A stretch of 64,000 bases of DNA from Nitrospira sp. (GCA_016873435.1 VGXF01000001.1:62001-126000); one strand, 5' to 3'. Shown: positions 33,773 through 45,252, numbered from the stretch's first letter. A program made the numbers and translations. Notes: generated by a model not told the origin, from the sequence alone.

Positions 33773-36594
33773 TGGATTACCTCCACGCAGCGGTCGCAGA
33801 GGGTCGGATGATCCATGAACGTCCCAACCGCCGGCCGGTAGTTCCAGCAGCGCTCGCATTTGCTGCCTTTAGCCTTAATGATTGTGACAGCAAAGTCTGG
33901 CTTGAGTGGCAGATTTGTGACTGGCTTCAGATTAACCTGTGACACAATGAACAAACTCGGGAGAATATCTTTATGACGGTCCAGAAGTTTAAATTTGTCT
34001 GGATTAGCTTCAATCAGCACTTCCGCTTCCAGTGAGGACCCAATAGTTTTGTCCTTGCGTTGGATTTCCAATTTGGCCTGTACGTCAACTCGAACTTCCA
34101 ACAGTTTCTCCCACTGCGCTGCAAGTTCCTTGGCTGGCTTACCATCTGTCCATTTCGGAGAGGCCTCCGGGAACGATGCCAAATGCACGCTGGCCGCCTC
34201 CTTGCGTGCCGCCTCTGGCAACATCTGCCAGATTTCATCTGCCGTGAAGCTCAGCACTGGTGCCATGAGCTTCGTTAGCGCCACCACCACATCATACAAG
34301 ACGGTCTGCGAGCTACGCCGCTCGTGCGCGTCCTTGCGGAAGGTGTAGAGCCGGTCTTTCAGAATATCGAGATAGACGGCACTCAAATCTACCGCGCAGA
34401 AATTATTCAGCGTGTGGAAGATGGTGTGGAATTCATAAGCGTCGTAGGCCGTTTGGACTTTTGGAATCAGTTCGCCCAGTCGCAGTAGTGCCCAGCGATC
34501 TAATTCCGGAAGCTTCTCGTAGGCCACCCGGTCCCGAGCCGGATCAAAGTCGTAGAGATTGCTCAGCAGAAACCGGCAGGTATTGCGGATCTTGCGATAG
34601 GCCTCAACGAGATGGCCTAGGATCTCCTGTGAGATGCGGAGGTCTTCCCGGTAATCCTGCGCGGCGACCCAGAGCCGGAGAATTTCCGCTCCGGATTGCT
34701 TGATGACGTCCTGTGGTGCCACCACGTTACCGACCGACTTGGACATTTTCTTTCCCGCTCCATCCACGACAAAACCGTGGGTGAGCACCGCTTTGTAGGG
34801 CGGCTGACCGTCCGTCGTCATGCCGGCGAGTAGCGTGCTGTGGAACCAGCCGCGATGCTGATCCGAGCCTTCCAGATAGAGGCCCGCTGGCCACCACTGA
34901 TGTGGTTTGAGCACGGCCGCAAAGCTCACACCCGACTCGAACCAGACATCGAGAATGTCTTTCTCCTTTTCAAACTCCTTTCCCCCACACGAACAGACCG
35001 TTCCAGCAGGCAGCAGTTCAGCCGCTGTTTTCTGGAACCAGACATCTGCGCCCTGCTGCTCAACCAAGCCGGCCACATGCTCGATCAGTCTTTGATCAGC
35101 CAAAACTTTTTTGCAGGCTTTGCATGTGAATCCAGGAATCGGTACGCCCCAGGACCGCTGACGCGAGAGGCACCAGTCTGGCCGGTTCTCGATCATGCCG
35201 AAAATGCGATCGCGCCCCCAGGGCGGAATCCAGCCCCTGCGCGCGGCCATCTCATCAATGACGCCAAGGGTCTTTTTCCGAAGATCGTTTTTCTCCATCG
35301 AAACGAACCACTGCTCCGTCGCACGGAAGATCACCGGCTGCTTGCATCGCCAACAATGTGGATAGGAATGGCTCAGGCTGTCCGATCCCAGCAGTACGCC
35401 TTTCGACTTGAGCGTTTCAACAATCGCAGGATTGGCCTTAAAAACATGCTGGCCCGTGAAGTCGTTTACGCGCGCAGTAAAGCGTCCCGCGTTGTCGACC
35501 GGTGCAAGGATTTCCAACTGCTCCGCCTTTGGCGCGACGGCGTTATGCTCCAGCACAAGGATATAGTCCTCCATGCCGTGCCCGGGCGCGATGTGCACAC
35601 AGCCGGTGCCTTGCTCCAAAGTGACGAAGTTGCCAAGCAGCACCGGTGAAATGCCATCCGTCAGCGGACGCTTTGCTCCGAGCCCCTGAAATACCTGTCC
35701 CTTTTTTGCCCCCAACACCGTGAAATCCGACACCGCACAGGCCTTGGCAAATGCATCCACCAGTGGCTTGGCGATGACGTAGGCCTCGCTGCCAACCTTT
35801 ACCACGGCATAGTCGAACTCCGGATGGAGACAGACGGCCTGATTAGCAGGAAGCGTCCAGGGCGTGGTGGTCCAGATGACCACGGAGAGTGTGTTGACGC
35901 CGGAGAGTGCAACGCCGATCTTTTTTTCGACAGTTGCCGGGCCATCCACGAGCGGAAACTTCACATAAACCGACGGCGAGGTGTGATTCTCGTACTCCAC
36001 TTCCGCTTCCGCCAGCGCGGTCTGGTCCTGTGTACACCAGAGAACTGGCTTGAGGCCCTTGTACACACAGCCCTTTGCGACAAACTTGCCGAACTCGCGC
36101 AAAATTGTCGCCTCGTAGCCCGGGTTCATCGTCAAATAGGGATGGCCCCAGTCGCCCAGCACACCCAGACGCTTGAACTCGTCGCGCTGGATCGCGACAT
36201 ATTTCTCAGCGTAGTCGTGGCAGAGCTTGCGGATCGCCGTGGCATCCAGGTCTTTTTTCTTGTCGCCTAACTCTTTCAGCACTTGATGTTCGATCGGTAG
36301 ACCGTGGCAGTCCCAGCCCGGGACATAGGGCACGTGGAAACCAGCCATTGTTTTCGACTTGATGATGATGTCTTTGAGGATTTTGTTCAGCGCATGGCCG
36401 ATATGAATACGGCCGTTCGCGTAGGGTGGCCCGTCGTGCAGTACAAACAGCGGACGGCCTTTCCCCGCATGCTGAATCTTCTCGTAGAGCCGCTCCTCCT
36501 CCCAACGCGCGAGCATCTCGGGTTCCCGCTGCGGCAGGTTCGCCTTCATCGGGAAGTCAGTCTTGGGCAGGTTGAGGGTCGCTTTATAGTCCAT
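33769..36594 (-). CDS. ileS: Isoleucyl-tRNA synthetase
   Basis: Class Ia synthetase of 941 aa. It shows the HIGH motif at about 64-67 ([11 protein letters not shown]), an editing domain, KKMSKSVGN in the catalytic C-half, the anticodon-binding helices and a C-terminal zinc finger with CERCW and CDRC. This is the bacterial zinc-bearing type. The ileS-lspA order is widespread. I looked for a T-box leader upstream and found none; the 96-bp spacer is mostly 7-nt repeats. Confidence 0.97.
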   Translation of the reverse strand: MDYKATLNLPKTDFPMKANLPQREPEMLARWEEERLYEKIQHAGKGRPLFVLHDGPPYANGRIHIGHALNKILKDIIIKSKTMAGFHVPYVPGWDCHGLPIEHQVLKELGDKKKDLDATAIRKLCHDYAEKYVAIQRDEFKRLGVLGDWGHPYLTMNPGYEATILREFGKFVAKGCVYKGLKPVLWCTQDQTALAEAEVEYENHTSPSVYVKFPLVDGPATVEKKIGVALSGVNTLSVVIWTTTPWTLPANQAVCLHPEFDYAVVKVGSEAYVIAKPLVDAFAKACAVSDFTVLGAKKGQVFQGLGAKRPLTDGISPVLLGNFVTLEQGTGCVHIAPGHGMEDYILVLEHNAVAPKAEQLEILAPVDNAGRFTARVNDFTGQHVFKANPAIVETLKSKGVLLGSDSLSHSYPHCWRCKQPVIFRATEQWFVSMEKNDLRKKTLGVIDEMAARRGWIPPWGRDRIFGMIENRPDWCLSRQRSWGVPIPGFTCKACKKVLADQRLIEHVAGLVEQQGADVWFQKTAAELLPAGTVCSCGGKEFEKEKDILDVWFESGVSFAAVLKPHQWWPAGLYLEGSDQHRGWFHSTLLAGMTTDGQPPYKAVLTHGFVVDGAGKKMSKSVGNVVAPQDVIKQSGAEILRLWVAAQDYREDLRISQEILGHLVEAYRKIRNTCRFLLSNLYDFDPARDRVAYEKLPELDRWALLRLGELIPKVQTAYDAYEFHTIFHTLNNFCAVDLSAVYLDILKDRLYTFRKDAHERRSSQTVLYDVVVALTKLMAPVLSFTADEIWQMLPEAARKEAASVHLASFPEASPKWTDGKPAKELAAQWEKLLEVRVDVQAKLEIQRKDKTIGSSLEAEVLIEANPDKFKLLDRHKDILPSLFIVSQVNLKPVTNLPLKPDFAVTIIKAKGSKCERCWNYRPAVGTFMDHPTLCDRCVEVIQ

Positions 36595-36599
36595 TGTTT

Positions 36600-36689
36600 C
36601 GAATTAAGAACGGTGAATGATGAATTGTGAAGTGCACGGGTGGTTGAATCCGAAATTCAACCTTCGGCTTTCACAATTCGAAATTTCCA
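36600..36689. repeat. Heptanucleotide repeat tracts in the nadA-ileS spacer
   Basis: Tract one (36600-36634): CGAATTA, AGAACGG, TGAATGA, TGAATTG, TGAAGTG. Tract two (36655-36689): ATTCAAC, CTTCGGC, TTTCACA, ATTCGAA, ATTTCCA. Between them is a small hairpin GGTTGAAT/ATTCAACC (36642-36662). The two tracts are roughly complementary in composition. Confidence 0.6.
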
Positions 36690-36690
36690 G

Positions 36691-37794
36691 TTAGCTAATC
36701 GCCATCATGCGGTCAAGCGCAACCTTGGCCCAGCGTTTCTCGTCATCCGGCACCACGATGGAATTGGCGACATGCCCGCTGGCCAGGTTTTCCATCGCCC
36801 AGCAGAGGTGAGGCGCATCGATGCGGAACATGGTAGCGCACTGGCAGACTGTGGAAGAGAGGAAGTAGACGTGCTTGTCGGGCTGCTCTTTCTTGAGTCG
36901 GTTGACCAGGTTCAATTCCGTCCCGACCGCCCAGGCGGTGCCAGCCGGCGCAGCCGTGACTGTGCGGATGATAAACTCCGTCGAGCCAACCTGATCAGCC
37001 TTGTTGACGACATCTTCGTGGCATTCCGGGTGTACGATCACCTTGATGCCAGGATATTGTTTACGGAAATAGTCCACGTGCGCCGGCTGGAACATCTGGT
37101 GCACGCTGCAATGCCCCTTCCAGAGAATGAGCTTCGCGCGCCTGATCGCCTCCACGCTGTTGCCGCCGCGGGGCTGGAACGGATCCCACACAATCATCTC
37201 CTCGCGCGGTAGGCCCATCTTATTGGCCGTGTTGCGGCCAAGATGTTCATCGGGAAAGAACAAAATCTTTTCGCGGCGCGCCCAGGCCCACTCGATCACC
37301 GCGCGCGCATTAGATGACGTGCAGGTGATACCGCCGTGCTCGCCACAGAACGCCTTAAGCACTGCCGCAGAATTCACATAGACCGCCGGCAGGACGGTCT
37401 CTTCGACCGGAATCACGCGGCCGAGTTCGTCCCAACACTGGTCTACCTGCTCGATTGCCGCCATATCGGCCATGGAGCAGCCGGCAGCCATGTCCGGCAG
37501 GATCACGGTTTGATTGGAGCGGCTGAGAATATCAGCCGTTTCGGCCATGAAATGGACGCCGCAGAAGACGACGTACGGACGGTCGGATTGCCGCTCGGCG
37601 ATCTGGGCCAGCTTGAGGGAGTCGCCACGAAAATCTGCATGCACAATAACTTCGTCGCGCTGGTAGTTGTGGCCAAGGACCATCACGCGGTCGCCGAGCG
37701 CGCGCTTGGCCTCGGCGGTTCGCTGGAAGAGTTCTTCAGCGGAACGTCCTTGATATTCAGCGATGGTTCGCGGCTCAGAGGTGATGGCCTTCAC
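36691..37794 (-). CDS. nadA: Quinolinate synthase
   Basis: Iron-sulfur enzyme that makes quinolinate from iminoaspartate and dihydroxyacetone phosphate, the second step of de novo NAD synthesis. From GTG 37794 the product is 367 aa. Conserved Cys for the 4Fe-4S cluster are seen in VFCGVHFMAETADIL, in HGGITCTSSNA and near the C-terminus in TVCQCATM. GTG 37794 follows a G-rich ribosome site and fits the promoter at 37851. A longer frame up to 37875 would begin within the promoter. nadB and nadC are not nearby; nadD is at 17.8 kb. Confidence 0.93.
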   Translation of the reverse strand: MKAITSEPRTIAEYQGRSAEELFQRTAEAKRALGDRVMVLGHNYQRDEVIVHADFRGDSLKLAQIAERQSDRPYVVFCGVHFMAETADILSRSNQTVILPDMAAGCSMADMAAIEQVDQCWDELGRVIPVEETVLPAVYVNSAAVLKAFCGEHGGITCTSSNARAVIEWAWARREKILFFPDEHLGRNTANKMGLPREEMIVWDPFQPRGGNSVEAIRRAKLILWKGHCSVHQMFQPAHVDYFRKQYPGIKVIVHPECHEDVVNKADQVGSTEFIIRTVTAAPAGTAWAVGTELNLVNRLKKEQPDKHVYFLSSTVCQCATMFRIDAPHLCWAMENLASGHVANSIVVPDDEKRWAKVALDRMMAIS

Positions 37795-37850
37795 GATCTC
37801 ACTCCCCCCGCCCAACCCCTCAAAACTCCACGGGTTGTGAATGCGTTGCC

Positions 37851-37879
37851 ATTGTACGCGAGGAGTTTCAGACAATCAA
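37851..37879 (-). promoter_or_regulatory. Promoter of nadA
   Basis: TTGATT and TACAAT on the minus strand, 17 bp apart; transcription is predicted near 37844, about 50 bp before the GTG. Confidence 0.6.
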
Positions 37880-38065
37880 TGCTGCCTGCACGGCAGTGAC
37901 CGCCCTACTGCGGGGAACGATGCGCGGCCATCTGCGTCGTGCGGGGCCTGAAAAAATCCTCAATGTGTTCTGCGAATACCCCTCTTGTTTGTTTGGACCT
38001 ACAGCCTAGCGTTTGGCACGCCCTCTTCACCTCATCACGGCCGGCAATGCCGGACAGACTCGTCG

Positions 38066-38095
38066 TTGACATTCCAAAAAAAAGGGGAGTACGAT
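38066..38095 (+). promoter_or_regulatory. Promoter of the TPP riboswitch-thiC-thi4 unit
   Basis: TTGACA and TACGAT with an 18-bp spacer containing an A-tract. The predicted start near 38102 coincides with the 5' edge of the riboswitch. Confidence 0.7.
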
Positions 38096-38101
38096 GCGGC
38101 G

Positions 38102-40189
<2,088 letters not shown>

Positions 40190-40197
40190 GGCAGACC

Positions 40198-41001
40198 ATG
40201 GTCAAAAAACCAACACCCGCCCCATTAAGGGAACGTGACATCACCCGACAGATCGCCCGGGAATACTACAAAGAGTTCGACCAGCTCATCGAGAGCGACG
40301 TCATCATCGTCGGCGCGGGGCCATCGGGCCTCATCTGCGCGCACGATCTCGCCACGATGGGCTTCCGCACACTGATTGTGGAGCAAAGCCTCTCGCTGGG
40401 TGGCGGCTTTTGGTCCGGTGGCTATCTGATGAACAAGGCGACCATCTGCGCGCCTGCCCATGAAATCCTCGAAGAACTCAGCGTCCCCTGCAAGAAGATC
40501 AAGGACTGCGAGGGCATGTACATCGTGGACCCGCCCCATGCCACCGGTGCCCTGATCCACGCCGCCTACAAGGCCGGCGCCAAGCTCATGAACCTGACCC
40601 GCGTAGTGGACCTCATCCTGCGCAAGGATGGGCTACTGGAAGGCGTCGTTGTGAACAACACGACCGCCGAGATGGCCGGCCACGACATTATCCATGTGGA
40701 CCCGATCGCGCTGGAGAGCAAAATCGTCGTGGATGCCACTGGCCACGATGCCGTCGTGGTCCACCTGCTGAATAAGAGGAATCTCTACAAACAGGTGCCG
40801 GGCAACGGTGCCATGTGGGTGTCTCGTTCTGAGCAGGACGTGATGGACCACACGGGGGAAGTCTATCCCAACTGTTTCGTGGTAGGATTGGCCGTGGCCG
40901 CCGTGCACGGCACCCCCCGTATGGGCCCGGCCTTCGGCTCCATGCTCCTATCAGGACGCTACGGCGCAGAGCTCATCAAAAAGAAGCTCAAACAGGAATA
41001 G
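40198..41001 (+). CDS. thi4: Thi4-family thiazole synthase, His-type
   Basis: FAD/NAD-binding-fold enzyme (267 aa) that builds the thiamine thiazole from NAD and glycine. The dinucleotide motif VIIVGAGPSGL is at 35-45, and GHDAV and RMGPAFGSM are family motifs. In yeast and plant Thi4 the sulfur donor is a Cys in the pattern CMDP, used once. Here the same position is His166 in HVDP, as in archaeal enzymes that use free sulfide and iron and turn over repeatedly. It stands beside thiC under one TPP riboswitch, and no thiG or thiH is visible. Confidence 0.92.
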   Translation: MVKKPTPAPLRERDITRQIAREYYKEFDQLIESDVIIVGAGPSGLICAHDLATMGFRTLIVEQSLSLGGGFWSGGYLMNKATICAPAHEILEELSVPCKKIKDCEGMYIVDPPHATGALIHAAYKAGAKLMNLTRVVDLILRKDGLLEGVVVNNTTAEMAGHDIIHVDPIALESKIVVDATGHDAVVVHLLNKRNLYKQVPGNGAMWVSRSEQDVMDHTGEVYPNCFVVGLAVAAVHGTPRMGPAFGSMLLSGRYGAELIKKKLKQE

Positions 41002-41042
41002 CACGCATCATTCAGTACGCGTCAAACGAGGCTTTCTTCTGC

Positions 41043-41084
41043 ACAGTTGACACATGACGGCTAACGACTGACAATTGACCACCC
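41043..41084. repeat. Degenerate heptanucleotide tandem repeat up to a start codon
   Basis: Six 7-mers: ACAGTTG, ACACATG, ACGGCTA, ACGACTG, ACAATTG, ACCACCC. The ATG of the TPR gene follows at once. All units begin AC. Confidence 0.65.
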
Positions 41085-41600
41085 ATGGACGTCCAAGATT
41101 TCCTCATACAAGGCGAAGGCCGAGAAGAAGATAAAAAAGAAGCCTGGCGTTTTTTCCAGCAAGCCTACGAGTACCAGATGAAAGGCGACCTGGAGGAAGC
41201 CGTAGACCTCTACAAGAAATCCATCGCGACCCATCCGACGGCCGAAGCCTATACCTTCCTTGGCTGGACCTACAGTTTTATGGGCCGGCTCGACGACGCC
41301 ATTGAAGAATGCCGCCACGCCATCAAAGTGGACCCGGAGTTTGGGAATCCCTACAACGACATCGGCGCTTACCTGATCGAGCAAGGACAATTCGATGAAG
41401 CCATCCCCTGGTTTCAACAGGCCATGCAGGCCAGACGCTACGAAAGCCCGGCCTTCCCCCACCTAAACCTTGGCCGTGTGTACGAAAAAAAGGGCCAGTG
41501 GGACCGGGCCATGGACTCCTACAAGCAGGCGCTGACGCTCAATCCGCAGTATGCCCTGGCCAAGAAAGCGCTGGGCCGGCTTATCGGAATGCTCAACTGA
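41085..41600 (+). CDS. TPR-repeat protein
   Basis: Soluble protein of 171 aa with about four tetratricopeptide repeats: EYQMKGDLEEAVDLYKKSI, GRLDDAIEECRHAIKVDP, GQFDEAIPWFQQAMQ and GQWDRAMDSYKQALTLNP. There is no signal peptide. Such proteins are interaction scaffolds; no partner can be named. No Shine-Dalgarno precedes the ATG, which abuts a 7-nt repeat tract. Confidence 0.85.
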   Translation: MDVQDFLIQGEGREEDKKEAWRFFQQAYEYQMKGDLEEAVDLYKKSIATHPTAEAYTFLGWTYSFMGRLDDAIEECRHAIKVDPEFGNPYNDIGAYLIEQGQFDEAIPWFQQAMQARRYESPAFPHLNLGRVYEKKGQWDRAMDSYKQALTLNPQYALAKKALGRLIGMLN

Positions 41601-41654
41601 CCTGGCTTCTCCGGCGTATCTCGTTTTTAGGCTTGTTTCGGTGACGTCCGATCC

Positions 41655-41700
41655 GATGAACCAGATGATTTGAACAAACCAGATAAACCCAATGAACCAG
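41655..41700. repeat. ACCAG-word repetitive spacer overlapping a start codon
   Basis: The spacer before the receiver-like gene is composed of recurring ATGAACCAG / GATAAACCCA-like words, with ACCAG occurring three times. The start codon of the next gene (41692) lies inside the last word. The period is about 9-10 rather than 7. Confidence 0.4.
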
Positions 41701-42069
41701 AAAACCGTGCTGATCGCTGTCAACGACATTTTTTTCTACACGAAAGTCCGTGATGCGCTGCTGCCCCACGGCTATGCGCTGGAACGAGCACGCTCGCAGG
41801 AAGAGGTACCGGCCAAGGCCGCCAGTTTCAGCCCCTGCGCTATGATCCTGAACATGAACGACGAGAAGTTGAACGCCTTTGAGGCGCTGGCGCAACTCAA
41901 GGCGCAGGAACAGCTCAAAACTCTCCCCGTGCTGGCCTTTGCCAACCACGAAGAAGTGGACACCTGGAAGCGGGCAAAAGAGCTGGGTGTGACCAAGATT
42001 GTCTCGCGCAATGAATTCTCGTCGCGCACGCGCGACCTGCTTGAGGAAATGTTGAATGTTCGATTGTGA
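41692..42069 (+). CDS. Receiver-like protein lacking the phospho-acceptor Asp
   Basis: Single-domain protein of 125 aa with a CheY-like alternation of strands and helices: KTVLIAVND at the start, a central CAMILNMND strand, and KTLPVLAFANH later. The residue expected to be phosphorylated is Asn54 instead of Asp, and the conserved Lys-Pro is replaced by SRNEF. It should not be phosphorylated in the usual way. No histidine kinase adjoins. Both its start and its stop lie within repetitive spacer sequence. Confidence 0.75.
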   Translation: MNQKTVLIAVNDIFFYTKVRDALLPHGYALERARSQEEVPAKAASFSPCAMILNMNDEKLNAFEALAQLKAQEQLKTLPVLAFANHEEVDTWKRAKELGVTKIVSRNEFSSRTRDLLEEMLNVRL

Positions 42070-42083
42070 ATGTCGATTGCAAC
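42049..42083. repeat. Heptanucleotide repeat running through the stop codon of the receiver-like gene
   Basis: ATGTTGA, ATGTTCG, ATTGTGA, ATGTCGA, TTGCAAC. The first three units encode the last residues and the TGA of the upstream gene. Confidence 0.6.
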
Positions 42084-42111
42084 GTTACCTATCCGCCCTC
42101 TCACAATTTTC

Positions 42112-43203
42112 ATGAAGCGCTCATCTCTACACGACCGGCACACCGCACTTGGGGCCGTCTTCAGCGAGGTTGCCGGCTGGACAATGCCGAAGCACTATGG
42201 CCACTCTGACGCTGAGTACAAGGCCGTGCGAAACAGCGTTGGTATCGCCGACCTGTCGCACCGCGGCCGGCTCAACGTCGTCGGTGACGACCGCGTAAAA
42301 TGGCTGCAGGGAATCATTAGCAACGATCTCCTGCCGTTGAAGCCAGGCCAGGGCCTCTACTCCAGCTTTCTCAACCACAAGGGTCGGATGCTGACCTACT
42401 TCCGCGTGTATTTACTCGCTGAATCGCTGCTCGTTGAAGACGTGGGTGAAATCGGCGAAGTGACGCTGCAGGCATTCAAAAAATTTCTACTCTACGGCAC
42501 CAAAGCCAAGATGGAAAGCTGGGCCGACTCCCGTGGACTCTTACTGGTCAGTGGTTCAAAGGCCGCCGAGCTGATCAAGGCTGCCTTCGGTGCCGACGTA
42601 ACCGGTCTGAAACCGATTTCCTGCCTCCCCTATGAAATCACCGGGCAGCAAGGGCTATTCCTGAGGACAGAAGAAACTGGCGAAATGGATGTGGAACTTT
42701 TGCTGCCGTCAGATGGTTTGGCCGCAGCGTGGGATCAGTTGCTCAAGGCCGGTGCGTCAATGGGCGTGCAGGCCTTTGGAACCGACACACACAACGTCCT
42801 ACGCCTGGAAGCAGGCCTCCCCATGGCCGGTCATGACATCACAGATGAAATTGTCCCGCACGAGGCCAATCTTGAGGGCAAAGCCTTCAGCCTGTCGAAG
42901 GGCTGCTATCCGGGGCAGGAACTGATTGCGCGGATGGATACCTATCACAGCGTACGACGACATCTCGCTGGATTGACGCTGAGCAATGCAGAGATTCCGA
43001 GCAAAGGTGACAGGCTATTCAGCGGCGATCGCGAAGTCGGCTGGATCAGTAGCGCGGTGCAGTCACTGGCGACTGGGAGCGTGATCGCACTAGGATTCCC
43101 CCTGAAAGATTTCTGTGCACCCAACACCGTGCTGGAGGTGGAACACGACGGCCGTCGATATCAGGCGACGGTACACGCACTCCCCTTCTACACCCGCCGC
43201 TGA
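42112..43203 (+). CDS. ygfZ: YgfZ/GcvT-like folate-binding protein
   Basis: Relative of the glycine-cleavage T protein (363 aa) with the YgfZ signature KGCYPGQE (Cys265). That motif marks the tetrahydrofolate-binding proteins that help assemble or repair certain Fe-S enzymes. The N-terminal GcvT-like fold includes VGIADLSHRGRLNVVGDD. No gcvH or gcvP is nearby, which supports YgfZ over GcvT. The start is ATG 42112. It is convergent with the next gene. Confidence 0.85.
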   Translation: MKRSSLHDRHTALGAVFSEVAGWTMPKHYGHSDAEYKAVRNSVGIADLSHRGRLNVVGDDRVKWLQGIISNDLLPLKPGQGLYSSFLNHKGRMLTYFRVYLLAESLLVEDVGEIGEVTLQAFKKFLLYGTKAKMESWADSRGLLLVSGSKAAELIKAAFGADVTGLKPISCLPYEITGQQGLFLRTEETGEMDVELLLPSDGLAAAWDQLLKAGASMGVQAFGTDTHNVLRLEAGLPMAGHDITDEIVPHEANLEGKAFSLSKGCYPGQELIARMDTYHSVRRHLAGLTLSNAEIPSKGDRLFSGDREVGWISSAVQSLATGSVIALGFPLKDFCAPNTVLEVEHDGRRYQATVHALPFYTRR

Positions 43204-43686
43204 TTACTTTTCTGGAGTGCGAGATTCAGAAACCGCTTTGGCGAGCGCCAGCAAGCTCTTGCGCGCGTCATCATCAAGCGCCAGCGCGATGTGGGCTTCT
43301 TCTCCGTGCATCAGACGAAGGCTCAGGAACGGTTCTTCCTGCCGCTTTTCCTTGTTTTCCCAAGCCGCGTCCACGAGCTGCACCTTATCCAGCTCACCAA
43401 CTGAGATAATGTCGTAGCGGAAATAGGAATCGCCGATGACCATGTCGAAGAAAACCTTGCCGCCCGTCAGCAACAGTACGTTGAACCGCCCCTGTTCCTC
43501 ATAGCCTTCCGGCAAAAACTTATTGATGTGCAGCAGCGCGACTTTGCGGTCGCCCAGCGCCGCCTGGACATTGACCTTCAGTGCATCGTAGTCGATCTGC
43601 AACGCCTGCTCGTCTGGGCTTGTCGCATCCGCCGCCGCATCCCTGATTTTCTCGAAGACCTGTCCCGCCGTCATTGCCCCTGCCAT
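43204..43686 (-). CDS. Uncharacterised 160-aa cytoplasmic protein
   Basis: I do not recognise the family. The product is acidic and predicted soluble, with no signal or membrane helix. It begins MAGAMTAGQVFEKIRDAA. Its middle is beta-rich (FNVLLLTGGKVFFDMVIGDS) and the C-terminus helical with LALDDDARKSLLALAKA. The start at 43686 has a good AAGGAGT. It ends within a base of ygfZ on the opposite strand, so the two converge with no spacer. Confidence 0.75.
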   Translation of the reverse strand: MAGAMTAGQVFEKIRDAAADATSPDEQALQIDYDALKVNVQAALGDRKVALLHINKFLPEGYEEQGRFNVLLLTGGKVFFDMVIGDSYFRYDIISVGELDKVQLVDAAWENKEKRQEEPFLSLRLMHGEEAHIALALDDDARKSLLALAKAVSESRTPEK

Positions 43687-43762
43687 GTGTACTCCTTCGT
43701 CAAATTGGATGGCTGCAAACGGATGGCACAGTACCCGATCGCGCTTTCGGATTGCAAGCGAC

Positions 43763-45214
43763 CTACAGGGCTTTGATTGCGTAGGTGAATCGAGTGCGCC
43801 CGGTGTCATCGACGATTTCCAGCCGCAGCTCGGTCTTTTTCACCGTGATCACGCCAAAATTGTAGAAGCCCCCTTCGCTGTGCAGGGTTGCCGGCTTGAA
43901 AGCGGGGTCGGGTGGCAGAGGCAGGCCCGGAGCGGCCGACAGAGGCCCAACGATAAACTCATGGAAATCCGCTGTGCCATCATTGTTTGGATCGTAGGCA
44001 TTGACCTGCGTGTAGTGGACGTCGCCGGCCAGCCAGATGACGTTGCGGACTTGGCGCTTGCTCAGCGCATGGATGATTGCACGGAGTTCCGTGTGAAACC
44101 CTGTTCCGTCCATTGCGCCCACCCAACTGTCGTTGCCCGGGACCTGGACCGTGCCTCCCTTGGGATTCGACAGCGGGACGCTAGTCACGATGAATTTCCA
44201 GGTGGCGGGCGAACGGTCCAGGCTGTCGATTAGCCATTCGCGCTGCGCCGTCCCGAGCATGGTCTTGGCCAGCCCATCCGGCTTGGCGTTCAGATCACGA
44301 TATTGGCGCGTGTCGAGAATAAAGACCTCGGCGTCCGCGCCGCGGCGAAATGATCGATAGAGCCTTGCGGGATCGTCCGCCGGAGTCCCGATGGGCCAAT
44401 ATTCGAGAAACGCCTGGCGGCCGGCCGACATCTGAGGATCCGCGAGACCTGAAAAATTGTTCCGCACCTCATGATCATCCCAGATCGTATAAACTGGAAT
44501 GGCTTCCAAAAATCTCTGCAGCGCCGCCGAGCCCCGCTGATAGCGATGCTTGGTGCGATACTGCTCGAGGGTCGATGCCACAAAGTCCGCGCCCGGCACG
44601 TTCGGCGGCGAGGGGCAGGTGTCGTCGGCATAGATCGTATCACCTAGCATGATGAAGAAATCCGGCTTGACTTGCAGGATGCGGTCAAAAATCGGATAGC
44701 CGCCCCAGAGATCGCGGCAGCGCTTCTGGCCACCCAGATCGCCGCTCCACGCGAACATCACTGGCTCGCTGCGGGTGTCTGCCGGTGCGGTGCGGAACGT
44801 CCCACTCCCCGTCTCTTCCACAATTTGTCCAGTGGACAGCGCAGCGGACCGACGTGCCGTCACGCGATATCGATAGGACGTCGCGGGCTGGAGGTTATCG
44901 ATTGACACAGTAGCGGTGAAGCTCTGTTCCGGAGACGTCGTGAGAGCGCGAGTCCCCGTTAACTCCGCCCCCCTTCCGTCAGGCGCCCACTCGAGCTCAA
45001 CACGCGCGGGGCCGGACGTCCGGAACCAGATGCGGGCCGTGCGGCTAGTCACGTCCCCACTGGCCACACCCTGGGGGAGCGGTACTGTCGTCACCGCCAC
45101 CTTCTCATCGGATGCCGGCGTGGCGACCGGCGGGGCCAACTGCCCGCCCATGCAACCAATCAGAAGGAGCAACACTGGAACTGGTAGACCGATTGTCCGA
45201 AGCAACACAATCAT
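43763..45214 (-). CDS. phoD: PhoD-like alkaline phosphatase/phosphodiesterase, lipoprotein
   Basis: Secreted metallophosphatase of 483 aa. From ATG 45214 a lipoprotein signal ends LLLIGC. An N-terminal fibronectin-like PhoD_N domain (about 45-150) is followed by the metallophosphatase domain with MLGDTIYADD, IWDDHEVRNNF and WLAGDVHYTQV, which hold expected metal ligands. PhoD enzymes release phosphate from diesters and monoesters. It could be tethered to the outer membrane. The promoter lies 9 bp upstream of the chosen ATG. Confidence 0.9.
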   Translation of the reverse strand: MIVLLRTIGLPVPVLLLLIGCMGGQLAPPVATPASDEKVAVTTVPLPQGVASGDVTSRTARIWFRTSGPARVELEWAPDGRGAELTGTRALTTSPEQSFTATVSIDNLQPATSYRYRVTARRSAALSTGQIVEETGSGTFRTAPADTRSEPVMFAWSGDLGGQKRCRDLWGGYPIFDRILQVKPDFFIMLGDTIYADDTCPSPPNVPGADFVASTLEQYRTKHRYQRGSAALQRFLEAIPVYTIWDDHEVRNNFSGLADPQMSAGRQAFLEYWPIGTPADDPARLYRSFRRGADAEVFILDTRQYRDLNAKPDGLAKTMLGTAQREWLIDSLDRSPATWKFIVTSVPLSNPKGGTVQVPGNDSWVGAMDGTGFHTELRAIIHALSKRQVRNVIWLAGDVHYTQVNAYDPNNDGTADFHEFIVGPLSAAPGLPLPPDPAFKPATLHSEGGFYNFGVITVKKTELRLEIVDDTGRTRFTYAIKAL

Positions 45215-45223
45215 GATGCGTCT

Positions 45224-45252
45224 GACATACTGGAATGGCTGGAGTGCGTCAA
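45224..45252 (-). promoter_or_regulatory. Promoter of the PhoD-like gene
   Basis: TTGACG and TATGTC on the minus strand, 17 bp apart, with only 9 bp to the ATG. No Pho box was recognised. Confidence 0.45.

Noticed and set aside
36600-36689. Short repeats as a CRISPR array
   Set aside because: Units are 7 nt, degenerate and without spacers; no cas genes in the window.
36595-36690. T-box leader upstream of ileS
   Set aside because: No T-box sequence or terminator; the spacer is repetitive and too short.
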